Part shown: positions 7,793-16,830 of the stretch, piece after piece | Position numbering within the stretch: the stretch's first letter is position 1 | Layout of the letters: each line of letters starts with the position of its first letter | Origin: Selenobaculum gibii | GTDB lineage: Bacteria; Bacillota; Negativicutes; ICN-92133 | DNA length: 64,000 nt | Direction: 5' to 3' | Assembly: GCF_030273445.1 (NCBI RefSeq) | Contig: NZ_CP120678.1 | Location: 211,501-275,500, forward strand | The notes under the pieces: model-generated | What the model saw: only the letters and a program-made list of their open reading frames with translations | The model's database searches: none | Told to the model about the DNA's origin: nothing | Program-made: the position numbers and the translations under genes

Positions 7793-9721
7793 ATGGAAAA
7801 GAAATCATTTTATATAACAACACCTATTTATTATCCAAGTGATAAATTGCATATTGGGCATGCGTATTGTACGACAATTGCAGACTCTGTAGCAAGATAT
7901 AAGCGTTTATGCGGGTATGATGTATTATTTTTGACTGGTTCCGATGAGCATGGGCAAAAAATTCAACGTAAAGCGGCAGAACAAAATATTACGCCATTAC
8001 AATATGTAGATAAAATTGTAGCAGGGTTCCAAGATTTGTGGGTAAGATTGAATATTTCAAATGATGATTTTATTCGTACAACCGAGGAGCGTCATCATAA
8101 AGTTGTACAAGAAATTTTTAAAAAGATTTATGAAAAAGGCGATATCTACAAAAGTACATATGAAGGGCTTTATTGTACTCCATGTGAAACGTTTTGGTTA
8201 GAACGTCAATTGGTAGATGGAAAATGCCCAGATTGCGGTCGTCCAGTAGAAACAGTTCAGGAAGAAAGTTATTTCTTCCGTATGTCAAAATATCAGGAGC
8301 GTCTATTAAAATTTATTGAAGATAATCCGGATTTTATTCAACCGGTATCACGCCGTAATGAAATGATTAACTTCATCAAAGGCGGGTTAGAGGATCTTTG
8401 TATCTCCCGTACAACTTTTGACTGGGGAATTCCCGTACCAATTGATGGAAAACATGTTATTTATGTATGGTTTGATGCACTTAGCAACTATTTAACAGCA
8501 GCGGGCTATTTATCAGATGAAGAAAAGTTCAAGAAATATTGGCCGGCAGATTTGCATTTAGTGGGAAAGGAAATCGTTCGTTTCCATTCGATTATTTGGC
8601 CAATTATTCTAATGGCTCTTGATATTGAATTGCCGAAAAAGGTGTATGGACATGGTTGGTTAATCGTAGAAGGCGATAAAATGTCAAAATCTAAAGGAAA
8701 TGTTATCGATCCGGTTGGATTGATTGAAGAGTTTGGTGCAGATGCGATTCGTTATTTCTTGCTTAGAGAAATAAACCTTGGTATGGATGGCAATTTCTCG
8801 CGTGATGCATTGATTCAAAGGATTAATTCTGACCTTGCAAATGATTTAGGAAATTTATTGCACCGTACACTTAGCATGGTAGCACGATTTAATGATGGAA
8901 TTGTTCTTGAGCCTGGTCAAGCAGATGAAGTAGACGGATCTCTCATTGATTTAGCGAAAAAAACCGTATCTGAATATGAAATGTTAATGGATAAAATGGA
9001 TATTAGCCCAACGATTAAATTGGTATGGGCGTTTATTAGCCGTACTAATAAATATATTGATGAAACGATGCCATGGGCGCTTGCAAAAGATCCAGAAAAA
9101 AAATCTCGCTTAAATACGGTGATGTATAATTTGGTAGAAAGCTTGCGCGTAATTAGTGTGCTAATTGCTCCATTTATGCCGATAACTGCAGAAAAAATAT
9201 GGAATCAATTGGGCATTGCTCAAGCATTTGATGAGGTTCAATTCGCGGATATAAAATCTTGGGGCAAAACGCCTGTAGGTACGAAAGTAAATAAACCTGA
9301 GCAACTTTTCCCAAGGATTGAAGAAGAAAAAGAAGAAAAAACTCAAAAGGTAGAAGTGAAGCCAGCAGTGAATGAAAAAGTAGTTGTTGAACCGGCTGTA
9401 ACTGAAGAAATTAGCATTGAGGATTTTAGTAAAGTACATTTGCGTGTAGTGAAAGTATTGGCAGCAGAAAAAGTTAAAAAAGCTGATCGATTGTTAATGC
9501 TTACCGTAGATTTGGGCGATGAACAACGAACAATTATTTCTGGAATTGCTGAGCACTATACGCCGGAAGAATTAATTGGTAAGAATGTTGTTATGGTGAT
9601 TAATTTAAAACCGGCAAAAATTCGTGGTGTTGTTTCAAAAGGAATGGTTCTTGCAGCATCAATAGATGATAAATTAAAAGTAATTGAAGTAGATATGCCA
9701 GTGGGTAGTAAGGTGAAGTAA
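7793..9721 (+). CDS. metG: Methionyl-tRNA synthetase
   Basis: A 642-residue class I aminoacyl-tRNA synthetase that charges tRNA-Met. The HIGH motif is at residues 20-23, the KMSKS loop at about 296-300, and one zinc knuckle pair (CTPC, CPDC) lies between, as in the MetG2-type enzyme. After the anticodon-binding helices comes a Lys/Glu-rich linker and a C-terminal tRNA-binding OB-fold domain (from about residue 540; VDLGDEQRTIISGIAEHY) that also dimerises. GGGG precedes the ATG by 10 bases. tatD starts 1 base after the stop, as in Bacillus metS-yabD. Confidence 0.98.
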   Translation: MEKKSFYITTPIYYPSDKLHIGHAYCTTIADSVARYKRLCGYDVLFLTGSDEHGQKIQRKAAEQNITPLQYVDKIVAGFQDLWVRLNISNDDFIRTTEERHHKVVQEIFKKIYEKGDIYKSTYEGLYCTPCETFWLERQLVDGKCPDCGRPVETVQEESYFFRMSKYQERLLKFIEDNPDFIQPVSRRNEMINFIKGGLEDLCISRTTFDWGIPVPIDGKHVIYVWFDALSNYLTAAGYLSDEEKFKKYWPADLHLVGKEIVRFHSIIWPIILMALDIELPKKVYGHGWLIVEGDKMSKSKGNVIDPVGLIEEFGADAIRYFLLREINLGMDGNFSRDALIQRINSDLANDLGNLLHRTLSMVARFNDGIVLEPGQADEVDGSLIDLAKKTVSEYEMLMDKMDISPTIKLVWAFISRTNKYIDETMPWALAKDPEKKSRLNTVMYNLVESLRVISVLIAPFMPITAEKIWNQLGIAQAFDEVQFADIKSWGKTPVGTKVNKPEQLFPRIEEEKEEKTQKVEVKPAVNEKVVVEPAVTEEISIEDFSKVHLRVVKVLAAEKVKKADRLLMLTVDLGDEQRTIISGIAEHYTPEELIGKNVVMVINLKPAKIRGVVSKGMVLAASIDDKLKVIEVDMPVGSKVK

Positions 9722-9722
9722 A

Positions 9723-10490
9723 ATGTTTTTTGATTCTCATGCTCATCTTGATGATGAAAAATTTACTGATGACCGTGCAGAGGTCATTGCGCGGGCGAAA
9801 GAAAATGGTGTAACGCATATTGTGAATATTGGTGCAGATATGGAGTCTTCGGCGCGGTCAATTGGGCTGACGCAGCAGTATGATATGATTTATGCAACGG
9901 TTGGAGTGCATCCTCACGATGCAAAGAAGGTTATAGTATCTGACTATGACCAACTGGCGCAGTGGACAAGGTTAGATAAAGTTGTGGCAATTGGTGAGAT
10001 TGGGCTGGATTATTACTATGACCTATCTCCGCGAGAGCTACAAAGAGAAGTTTTTATCAGACAACTTGATGTTGCTCGGCAAACGCATATGCCAATAGTG
10101 ATTCATGATCGTGATGCACATGGCGAAACGATGGAGATTTTAAAACGTGAAGGAAAAGGGTTGATAGGGGTAGTCCATTGTTTTGCCGGCAGTATGGAAA
10201 TGGCAGCAGAGCTGATCAAAATGGGCTGGTATATCGGTTGCGATGGACCAGTAACATTTAAAAATGCAGCAAAACTACCGGAAATTATGAAAAAGATTCC
10301 ATTAGAACGTTTGCTTATTGAAACGGATAGTCCATATCTCACACCTGTACCATTTCGCGGTAAGCGTAATGAGCCAGCCTATGTTCGCTTTGTTGCAGAG
10401 CATATTGCTGGTTTGCGGGGGGTTTCTATTGAAGAGATTGCGAAAGCAACGACGCAAAATGTATGTGATTTATTTCAAATCAAACTATAG
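9723..10490 (+). CDS. TatD family metal-dependent DNase
   Basis: A 255-residue TIM-barrel metal hydrolase of the TatD family. Metal ligands are visible in order: DSHAHLD at the start, GEIGLDYYYD, VIHDRDAHGET, HCFAGS and ETDSPYLTP. Family members are 3'-5' exonucleases acting on DNA, used in repair. Coupled to metG (1-base gap, AAGGTGA inside the metG end). Corresponds to B. subtilis yabD. A strong terminator follows, separating it from the secreted-protein gene. Confidence 0.95.
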   Translation: MFFDSHAHLDDEKFTDDRAEVIARAKENGVTHIVNIGADMESSARSIGLTQQYDMIYATVGVHPHDAKKVIVSDYDQLAQWTRLDKVVAIGEIGLDYYYDLSPRELQREVFIRQLDVARQTHMPIVIHDRDAHGETMEILKREGKGLIGVVHCFAGSMEMAAELIKMGWYIGCDGPVTFKNAAKLPEIMKKIPLERLLIETDSPYLTPVPFRGKRNEPAYVRFVAEHIAGLRGVSIEEIAKATTQNVCDLFQIKL

Positions 10491-10517
10491 AAAAATCAGT
10501 TATGTTAATATAATTAC

Positions 10518-10560
10518 AAAAAATGATCGGAAAGAGATTCTCTTTCCGATCATTTTTTAT
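10518..10560 (+). terminator. Intrinsic terminator after tatD
   Basis: A near-perfect hairpin of ~17 bp (AAATGATCGGAAAGAGA with TCTTTCCGATCATTT) followed by T. The remaining 10561-10798 holds only a weak AGCC/GGCT hairpin near 10668 and no gene that I can see. Confidence 0.95.
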
Positions 10561-10798
10561 AACCTGCTACTGAATTCGATAAGCAAGATTTGATTTGGGG
10601 AAAGATTAACTCCGTTTGAAATTTATTCAGCGTTATAAGGTTTTTATTTTCGCCTAAAAGCCAAAGTTTGGGTAAGGCTAATCAACGGATAAAATGACCA
10701 TTGCTTTCTAAAAAAAGATGTACTAAGATGAAAGAAAATTTACAAATGAAATCCTAAAAAAATATAAAAATTATTTTTAAAGCATAAGGGGGGATTAA

Positions 10799-11251
10799 AT
10801 GAAATTGCCAGATTTCTTAACACGCATATTTTTAGGATTATTAACGCTATGCATACTTAATTTAGATTTAGGTTCTATTGTAAATGCAGGACCTGCCCCA
10901 ATTCTAACTGGTGCTAGATTTGTTTACTTAGCGGTAGGGGGAAATGAATATTTATATCCGAACAATCGAAATAAAGTAATTTGTCCTACCGAACTAGATG
11001 GAGAATATGTAGATATTATGGTTGAGTTCAAAGGGTATCCTAATCAAAGTGTAACTTTTATTAGGCAAGGTGGAATCGCATTGAAAAAAACGATAAATTC
11101 CATTACACCGACTAAAAATGGGGTTAGAACGCTTTATAGAATTAAAAAAGAAGATATGTCTGGCGGATACATAATTCTAACATTAGATGCTAAAGGGGCA
11201 AATGGTGGAAGTGCGAGTGCTTCTGTAGAAGGATTAAGACTTATTCCATAA
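10799..11251 (+). CDS. Small secreted protein of unknown function
   Basis: I do not recognise this 150-residue protein. It starts with a clear signal peptide: a short charged start, a hydrophobic stretch (FLGLLTLCILNL) and a likely cleavage after VNA, leaving a ~120-residue exported domain that looks beta-rich with many Gly, Thr and Asn and no cysteine. The ATG follows a strong AAGGGGGGA site. It sits between tatD and the YabE-like gene, which are adjacent in Bacillus, so it is an insertion into a conserved block. It has no clear terminator of its own. Its neighbour's product acts on the cell wall, which makes an envelope role possible but unproven. Confidence 0.7.
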   Translation: MKLPDFLTRIFLGLLTLCILNLDLGSIVNAGPAPILTGARFVYLAVGGNEYLYPNNRNKVICPTELDGEYVDIMVEFKGYPNQSVTFIRQGGIALKKTINSITPTKNGVRTLYRIKKEDMSGGYIILTLDAKGANGGSASASVEGLRLIP

Positions 11252-11465
11252 AAAACCAAATGCGTTTTAGCACTATTTTTCTTGGAGACTAAATAAGAAA
11301 ATCTTTAGTGTTTATTGTACTTGAAAATATAATTTATTGAAATATTAACGATAATGCAGAAACCAATTGGAAAACAGCTCCTTTTTTATGCATAATTTTT
11401 ATCTTATTTGCATAAGATTTAGATATGGAGGAAAAATTTAATAAAGAAAAATTTTAGGGAATTAT

Positions 11466-11494
11466 TTGACAATGGTAATTTTACGTGGTATAAT
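11466..11494 (+). promoter_or_regulatory. Strong sigma-A promoter for the YabE-like gene
   Basis: Perfect TTGACA, 17-base spacer, perfect TATAAT, about 30 bases before the GTG start. The rest of 11252-11465 is AT-rich with nothing recognised. Confidence 0.92.
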
Positions 11495-11522
11495 GCACAA
11501 GTTCTTCAAAAGGGGGAATTGA

Positions 11523-12497
11523 GTGAGTAAAAAAGAAAGATTCTTGTACAAAAAAAACAGCTTTATTAGTGTTTTATTGCTCGTCGTTTTACTGACAACA
11601 GGTTTCATTTATGGACAAAAAGATGTTCAAATTGATGCAGATGGTAAAATGATTAAAGTAAGTACGTTAAGATCTGATCCTTCACAGATTTTAAAACAGG
11701 CAGGCGTTATTTTAGGACCAAATGATGAATACAGATTATCGACTCAAACTTTAGAAAAAAATACGACAATTTTCGTGTATCGGGCAGTGCCCGTTACAGT
11801 TACCTACAAAGGTACAAGCACTTCTTATATGACTGGAAAACCAACTGTGGGCGAATTACTCGCCGAATTAGGTATTGCGGCTGATACAACAAAGTCAGTT
11901 CCGCAGGTAGACTCGAAAATTACAGAAAATCTTGAAATAAACGTAGTGGATGTAACAGAAAAAATAATTGAACGTGAAGAACAAATTAGTTATGAAGTAA
12001 TCCGTCAACCGGATCCAACAATGGAAACCGGAAATGAAGAAGTGATTACTGAAGGTGAAAACGGTGAAAAACTTGTGACTGTGAAGATCGAGTATCACGA
12101 TGGTCAGCAAGCATCTGAAACCGTGACGAATGAAAAAATCATAAAGCCTGCTAAATCTGAAATTGTAAAGGTTGGTACACGTGATACGATAGATACATCA
12201 CGTGGTACAATGAGATTTAGAAAAGTAGCGCATATGGAAGCGACTGCCTACCTCCCAACGGATGGGAATGGAGCTGGGATAACTGCAACTGGAATGGCCG
12301 CAAGGCGCGGAATTGTTGCTGTAGATCCAAAAGTAATTCCATTAGGAACTAGACTCTACATACCAGGCTATGGAATGGCGCTTGCTGCTGATACCGGTGG
12401 AGCGATTCAAGGAAATATTATAGACCTTTGTGTAGAGGACTATGGTGAAGCAATGCAGTTTGGTAGAAGAACTGTAAAAGTCTATATTTTAGATTAA
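11523..12497 (+). CDS. YabE-like G5/3D domain cell wall protein
   Basis: A 324-residue exported protein with an N-terminal signal anchor (SVLLLVVLLTTGFIYG), two ubiquitin-like DUF348 repeats, a G5 domain (about residues 150-215) and a C-terminal 3D domain with its conserved aspartates (ATAYLPTDG, GIVAVDPKVIPLGTRLYIPG, AADTGG, IDLC). The 3D fold is the catalytic barrel of lytic transglycosylases, and the layout is that of YabE/RpfB-type muralytic proteins linked to growth and resuscitation. The GTG is supported by AGGGGG 6 bases upstream and a consensus promoter. It precedes rnmV as in B. subtilis; a terminator follows. Confidence 0.92.
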   Translation: MSKKERFLYKKNSFISVLLLVVLLTTGFIYGQKDVQIDADGKMIKVSTLRSDPSQILKQAGVILGPNDEYRLSTQTLEKNTTIFVYRAVPVTVTYKGTSTSYMTGKPTVGELLAELGIAADTTKSVPQVDSKITENLEINVVDVTEKIIEREEQISYEVIRQPDPTMETGNEEVITEGENGEKLVTVKIEYHDGQQASETVTNEKIIKPAKSEIVKVGTRDTIDTSRGTMRFRKVAHMEATAYLPTDGNGAGITATGMAARRGIVAVDPKVIPLGTRLYIPGYGMALAADTGGAIQGNIIDLCVEDYGEAMQFGRRTVKVYILD

Positions 12498-12510
12498 TAA
12501 TATAAGAGAG

Positions 12511-12547
12511 AAACTATCGTGAAAGGTTATTTTGCGATAGTTTTTTT
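12511..12547 (+). terminator. Intrinsic terminator after the YabE-like gene
   Basis: AAACTATCG pairs with CGATAGTTT across a 15-base loop, followed by seven T. A TATAAT at 12654-12659 with a poor -35 may start rnmV. Confidence 0.88.
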
Positions 12548-12693
12548 CATCCGAACGTGCAAGGGTGTTTTAAAGAAAGTTTACTTTCTCTGGGCAGCCT
12601 TGCTTTATTTTGATTATATGCAGCAAAGATTCGTAAATTTCATAAAATCGCGGTATAATATAAATAATAATTTAAAATAAAGTAGGAATGAAA

Positions 12694-13254
12694 ATGGTAA
12701 AAGAAGTGATTGTAGTAGAAGGCAAACAAGATGTAATTGCGGTGAATCGAGCGGTTGAGGCAGATTGTTTAATTACAGGCGGTTTTACGTTAAAACCTTC
12801 TATGATAGAAAATATTCGTCGTGCATATGAAAAACGTGGAATAATCATCCTTACGGATCCAGATGGGGCGGGGGAAAGGATTCGTAAGTATTTGAGTGAA
12901 CGTTTTCCGGAGGCGAAGCATGCGTTTGTTCCTAAATGCGATGCGACAGCAAATGATGATGTGGGAATTGAGCAGGCGTCGCCGGAAGCAATAAAAAAAG
13001 CTTTGGATAAAGTGCGGTATTTAGAATGGACACCGACAAAGGCTTTTACAAGCCAAGATTTAGTGTTAAATGGCTTGAGCGGGAGTCCCTCCGCATCGAT
13101 AAGGCGGGCAGATCTTGGTGCAATTTTAGGAATTGGATTCGCTAACGCTAAAACATTTTTAAATCGATTAAATCATTATGGAGTAACGAGAATGGAGTTT
13201 GAACAAGCAATACAAATATTAAAACAAAATGCAGAGGAGAATGTGACTGAATGA
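12694..13254 (+). CDS. rnmV: Ribonuclease M5 (5S rRNA maturase)
   Basis: A 186-residue Toprim-domain nuclease that cuts the 5S rRNA precursor in double-stranded regions. The Toprim signatures are EVIVVEGKQD at the N-terminus and ILTDPDGAGERIRK (DxD-type metal site). The second ATG (12694) is chosen because GTAGGA ends at 12686; the first ATG (12688) would be too close. The stop overlaps the rsmA start by 4 bases (ATGA), the same coupling as rnmV-ksgA in Bacillus. No 5S rRNA gene is in the window. Confidence 0.95.
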   Translation: MVKEVIVVEGKQDVIAVNRAVEADCLITGGFTLKPSMIENIRRAYEKRGIIILTDPDGAGERIRKYLSERFPEAKHAFVPKCDATANDDVGIEQASPEAIKKALDKVRYLEWTPTKAFTSQDLVLNGLSGSPSASIRRADLGAILGIGFANAKTFLNRLNHYGVTRMEFEQAIQILKQNAEENVTE

Positions 13255-14096
13255 TTCAGCCGATAATTGCAAAACGCGAGGTAACGCGTCATATTTTAAA
13301 AACATTTGATATTCATATGAGTAGAAAATTAGGACAGAACTTTCTTATTGATGAAGGGATTGTTCAGGGAATTGTGGCAGCAGCCGATATTCAAGAGGGG
13401 GAAACAGTTTTAGAGGTTGGCCCAGGTATTGGAACGCTTACGCAAGGATTAGCAGAGGCAAAAGCAAATGTGGTTGCTGTTGAATTAGATAGCCGATTGC
13501 CAGATGTTTTGGCAAAGACGTTAGAAGGATATGAGAATGTACGCATTGTGCATGGGGATATTTTAAAAGTAAACATTCGTGAAATCGTTAAAAGTGAGAG
13601 CTTTAAGGTCGTAGCTAATCTACCATATTATATTACGACACCAATTATTATGGCACTGTTAGAGCAACATTTACCGGTAAAAAAATTAGTTACAATGGTA
13701 CAAAAGGAAGTAGCAGAGCGCATGGTGGCAAAGCCCGGGACAAAAGATTATGGTGCATTATCTGTTGCTGTACAATATTATACGGAGCCGAAAATTATTC
13801 TGGATGTTCCGCCAAAATCTTTTATCCCGTCACCGGCGGTGGATTCGGTGGTCATTTGTTGTGATGTGAGGGAAAAACCAGCTGTAGATGTTGTCAATGA
13901 AAAAATGTTTTTCCGTACGGTGAAAGCTGGTTTTTCACAGCGGCGCAAAACCTTAAATAATGCATTAAAGACAATGGGACTTGGTGTGGAAGTAGTAAAA
14001 AATGCACTAGAGGTATCTGGTATTGATGGAAATCGGCGCGGGGAAACATTGTCGCTTGAAGAGTTTGCTGCAATTGCAAATGCGATTAAAGGGTAA
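13251..14096 (+). CDS. rsmA: 16S rRNA dimethyladenosine transferase (KsgA)
   Basis: A 281-residue SAM enzyme that dimethylates the two adjacent adenines in helix 45 of 16S rRNA, a late 30S assembly checkpoint. Motifs: KLGQNFLID, VLEVGPGIGTLT for SAM, the NLPYYITTP catalytic motif and FSQRRKTLNNAL in the C-terminal domain. Normal length. GAGGAG precedes the ATG inside the rnmV end. In B. subtilis yabG follows; here about 5 kb of other genes intervene. Confidence 0.98.
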   Translation: MIQPIIAKREVTRHILKTFDIHMSRKLGQNFLIDEGIVQGIVAAADIQEGETVLEVGPGIGTLTQGLAEAKANVVAVELDSRLPDVLAKTLEGYENVRIVHGDILKVNIREIVKSESFKVVANLPYYITTPIIMALLEQHLPVKKLVTMVQKEVAERMVAKPGTKDYGALSVAVQYYTEPKIILDVPPKSFIPSPAVDSVVICCDVREKPAVDVVNEKMFFRTVKAGFSQRRKTLNNALKTMGLGVEVVKNALEVSGIDGNRRGETLSLEEFAAIANAIKG

Positions 14097-14100
14097 AAAT

Positions 14101-14152
14101 AGGGCTGTTGCAGTAGCGAATATTTTTCGCGACTACAACAGCCCTTGCTTTT
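14101..14152. terminator. Long terminator hairpin after rsmA, member of a repeated hairpin family
   Basis: AGGGCTGTTG...GTAGCGAA and its complement form a stem of about 18 bp with small interruptions, followed by TTGCTTTT. Its GCTGTTGCAGTAG core resembles hairpins near 23350 and 29247. The following 14153-14297 shows nothing else. Confidence 0.8.
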
Positions 14153-14297
14153 ATTATCCAATATGAGTTAAACAAAGTATGGTTATTTATCATTGATAAT
14201 ATGTAGAGGAAGACATGGTTTTAGATATCATCCCATAATACCGTCGAGAATCATAACTAGGTTGATTCTATGACACTTATTTTTATGCGAAGAAAAG

Positions 14298-14317
14298 ACT
14301 AGGAATAATCCTAGTCA
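14298..14317 (-). terminator. Terminator overlapping the end of the small minus-strand gene
   Basis: On the minus strand GACTAGGATTATTCCTAGTC folds into an 8-bp hairpin followed by TTTTCTT. The gene's TAG stop codon lies inside the stem. Confidence 0.7.
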
Positions 14318-14586
14318 TGTTTGTGTTCTAAGTATTTAAAATATTCCTCAATGTGATCTATACCTGATTCCTCGTCGCACCAGTCAATCCATTTTTTTTC
14401 ACATTCACTGTATTCCTCTAAGGTGGATGTGCTGGAGGAATTTTGGGGTAAATTGTTTTCATATTGAAATTTATCATATTCTGCTAATGTATCCATAATT
14501 TTTTTTGCTTCTTTCAAATTAGCGACATCAATAATAAATGGGTTACATGCTGTTGGTGGAACATGACATACTCTTAACTTTTTCAT
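14311..14586 (-). CDS. Small acidic phage-type protein, function unknown
   Basis: A 91-residue protein beginning MKKLRVCHVPPTACNPF and rich in Glu, Tyr and Trp toward the C-terminus (KKWIDWCDEESGID). From memory it resembles small phage-encoded proteins loosely annotated as superinfection exclusion; I cannot confirm that. The second ATG (14586) is used because AAGGAG lies 9 bases before it and abuts the upstream ATG. Next to it is a decayed excisionase-like gene, which supports mobile-element origin. It is the only seemingly intact gene of that remnant. Confidence 0.55.
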   Translation of the reverse strand: MKKLRVCHVPPTACNPFIIDVANLKEAKKIMDTLAEYDKFQYENNLPQNSSSTSTLEEYSECEKKWIDWCDEESGIDHIEEYFKYLEHKHD

Positions 14587-14779
14587 TGTAAACATCTCCT
14601 TATTAAATTCTTTTGGTTTTAATGATTTTCTATGCTAAACTGTGTTTCTATATGCTTCATTATCATTGTTTCGCCGTCGTTCCATATAATCCCTTTTTGC
14701 TTTGTATGGGTATTTTTCAAAATATACATTCAATAGACATAATAGTAGCAGAAGGCGAAAAAATCAGCCTAGCACCTCT

Positions 14780-14986
14780 ATGAGAAAAAGAGCATATAAC
14801 GTAGATGCAGTTTCAGAAATGTTAGATTTACCGTCGAGTATATTGTATGGTATGATTATAAATGGGAAAATCACTGTAATGAAAATCGGTAAACGTTAAA
14901 AATAAGTTGAAATACAGTTAGACGAACTTTTGAATAGGTTAGAGAGTAAACCTTTTTTAAGTAGCGGCAAAAGAATTGATACCTAA
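14780..14986 (+). pseudogene. Decayed excisionase-like helix-turn-helix gene
   Basis: In one frame the sequence reads a MerR/excisionase-type DNA-binding domain (YNVDAVSEMLDLPSSILYGMIINGKI, in pieces YNVDAVSEML and ILYGMIINGKI) ending at KIGKR. It then meets two in-frame TAA stops separated by one codon (14897 and 14903), and resumes as VEIQLDELLNRLES, which is what normally follows KIGKR in this family. No ribosome site precedes the ATG. Two nonsense changes in a conserved position indicate a relic rather than a sequencing slip. It lies beside a small phage-type gene. Confidence 0.6.
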
Positions 14987-15009
14987 TTTACAAGGAGGTA
15001 AATGTACGA

Positions 15010-15867
15010 ATGAAAATTATTGATTCACATATCCATTTTTCAAATAGTGAGCATTTTGTAAACGCGGCGAAAAATTCTGAACATATAGTTACATTGGAAC
15101 ATTTAGAAATGATTTTTCAGCAAAGTAATATTGTATTGGGGATTGGAATGGGCGTCGATGGGAAAGACCCTGCAGACGGGATAAGTAAACCGCTCACGCT
15201 TGGAAAGGAAGGGTTACCTCCGTTTTTGGTACAATGTTTAGGGATAGATACAGCGGCAATTCGCAAGGAGACTTTGAATGATACGTTAGATGCTTTTGAG
15301 CGGATGCTGAATGAGAAAACTACAGTTGGCATTAAAGTATATGCAGGATATCAGCATTTTTATGTAAATGATGAAATTTATCATCCGTTTTATGAGATGG
15401 CAGAAGCCCATGACGTTCCGGTTGTTATTCATACAGGAGATACAGCGAATTCAAAAGCATTGCTTAAGTATGCGCATCCGCTTACTGTGGATGAAGTAGC
15501 AGTAAATTTTCCACGAGTTCGTTTTGTTATGGCGCATTATGGAAATCCGTGGATTGCTGATGCAACAGAAGTTGCGCGAAAAAATGAAAATGTCTATGTA
15601 GATTTATCGGGTCTTGCAGAAGGTATATTTAATGTGAATTGGTTTATGCAGCATTATGAAGATTATGTAAATCATATGAAGATGTGGATGACTTATTTGG
15701 GAAACTATGAGAAGTTTATCTATGGCTCTGATTGGCCGCTAGTATCAATGAAGGCTTATATTTCATTGATTTGGCGGATTATTCCGGTAGAGTATCATGA
15801 GCTGGTTTTTTGGAAAAATGCAGAATTGGTATTTTCACGGATAAAAGAAGTTCTCCCAAAAGAATAA
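15010..15867 (+). CDS. Amidohydrolase family protein (amidohydrolase_2-like)
   Basis: A 285-residue TIM-barrel metal-dependent hydrolase. Metal-binding candidates are DSHIHF near the N-terminus, VVIHTGD, FVMAHYGNPW and the late YGSDWP aspartate, the pattern of COG2159-type hydrolases and decarboxylases. Substrate is unknown. AAGGAGGT lies 10 bases before the ATG; a short out-of-frame ATG intervenes. It is monocistronic, with a terminator shared with the convergent unknown gene. Confidence 0.85.
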   Translation: MKIIDSHIHFSNSEHFVNAAKNSEHIVTLEHLEMIFQQSNIVLGIGMGVDGKDPADGISKPLTLGKEGLPPFLVQCLGIDTAAIRKETLNDTLDAFERMLNEKTTVGIKVYAGYQHFYVNDEIYHPFYEMAEAHDVPVVIHTGDTANSKALLKYAHPLTVDEVAVNFPRVRFVMAHYGNPWIADATEVARKNENVYVDLSGLAEGIFNVNWFMQHYEDYVNHMKMWMTYLGNYEKFIYGSDWPLVSMKAYISLIWRIIPVEYHELVFWKNAELVFSRIKEVLPKE

Positions 15868-15875
15868 AGTAGGAT

Positions 15876-15910
15876 AAAAAGGACAGCGATTTAGATCGCT
15901 GTCCTTTTTA
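15876..15910. terminator. Bidirectional terminator between two convergent genes
   Basis: A perfect 15-bp stem (AAAAAGGACAGCGAT with its complement, TTAG loop) flanked by A and T runs on both sides. Confidence 0.95.
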
Positions 15911-16615
15911 TATATCCCAAGCAATAGAATCAAGTGGTGGTGTTGCTTTATCAATTTCGCTTAAAATCCAAGGTGCATTATCATGATCGGCGGAAAAAGC
16001 AACTTCAAGAGCTTCTTTATATTCTTCTTTTATTTCCATAAAGGATAAGGCTTTATGCATATAGTCTTTCATAATTAGAGCTGTAGAGCTATGTGCCGCA
16101 ATTTGAGCTTTGAAGCGATATGCATGATATAGATAACTGTTTTGATGAACTGGAATAGATTCATATATTTCAATTTTTTCATCAGCTTCAGCTAAAGCTA
16201 TATTTGTACGCTGCATTTGGTGAAGTGTAATCCAGCGATCTGCCCAAAGTTCACCACGCAGAACGTATTTATAAAGGAAATCCGTGCTTTCGGCTAATTC
16301 AATTGCTATATTGATATAGTAGAGTGCGTCATCCAGCTTATCTTTTTGTTCGCGCAAACAGGAACTTAAGCGTTGCAGCGCAAAAACTTTTTCTTCTACT
16401 GCTTCTCGGTTTTCCTCATCTACTTCCGCTTCGACAATAGACTTAAATAACTCTATCGCTGTTGCTTGCTTATCAAATTGGGGCATTGCTAAAAAATGAG
16501 CAAGCCTCGCTCTTGCGTGCCAGTTATCCATTCCGCCGTCAAATAGTGAATGTGGTGGATTTGCAGGACTGTCAATTACGAGATGAACGAGTTCATGAAA
16601 TTCTTCATTTGTCAT
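15908..16615 (-). CDS. Unknown helical protein, possibly TPR-like
   Basis: I do not recognise this 235-residue protein. It is acidic, has no signal peptide or membrane segment, and appears almost fully alpha-helical. Repeated stretches with spaced Ala, Leu and Tyr (DDALYYINIAIELAE, then YLYHAYRFKAQIA) look like divergent tetratricopeptide repeats, so a protein-protein interaction role is possible. Start ATG has GGAG about 11 bases upstream. It is alone on its strand between two terminator-bounded plus-strand genes, so the context gives no function. Confidence 0.7.
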   Translation of the reverse strand: MTNEEFHELVHLVIDSPANPPHSLFDGGMDNWHARARLAHFLAMPQFDKQATAIELFKSIVEAEVDEENREAVEEKVFALQRLSSCLREQKDKLDDALYYINIAIELAESTDFLYKYVLRGELWADRWITLHQMQRTNIALAEADEKIEIYESIPVHQNSYLYHAYRFKAQIAAHSSTALIMKDYMHKALSFMEIKEEYKEALEVAFSADHDNAPWILSEIDKATPPLDSIAWDI

Positions 16616-16751
16616 AAATAGATCAACTCCTATATTTTCGATTTATTTTTATATCATATAGAATAAATCTCGTTAAGTAAAGTTTAGTCAGTGATAAATA
16701 AGTTCATTTTTTAACTTATTGGGAAAAGATGTATTTTTATATAGAGAATGA

Positions 16752-16757
16752 TATAAT
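16752..16757 (+). promoter_or_regulatory. Possible -10 element before the GltA-type gene
   Basis: A perfect TATAAT lies 74 bases before the chosen start; no good -35 hexamer is visible at 17 bases, so the assignment is weak. Confidence 0.4.
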
Positions 16758-16830
16758 AAAAAGATAGTTTAAACGGCGATTAAGAATCATCGCAATGGAT
16801 ATGATAGTATTGGGAAGCGGGGAATATCGT

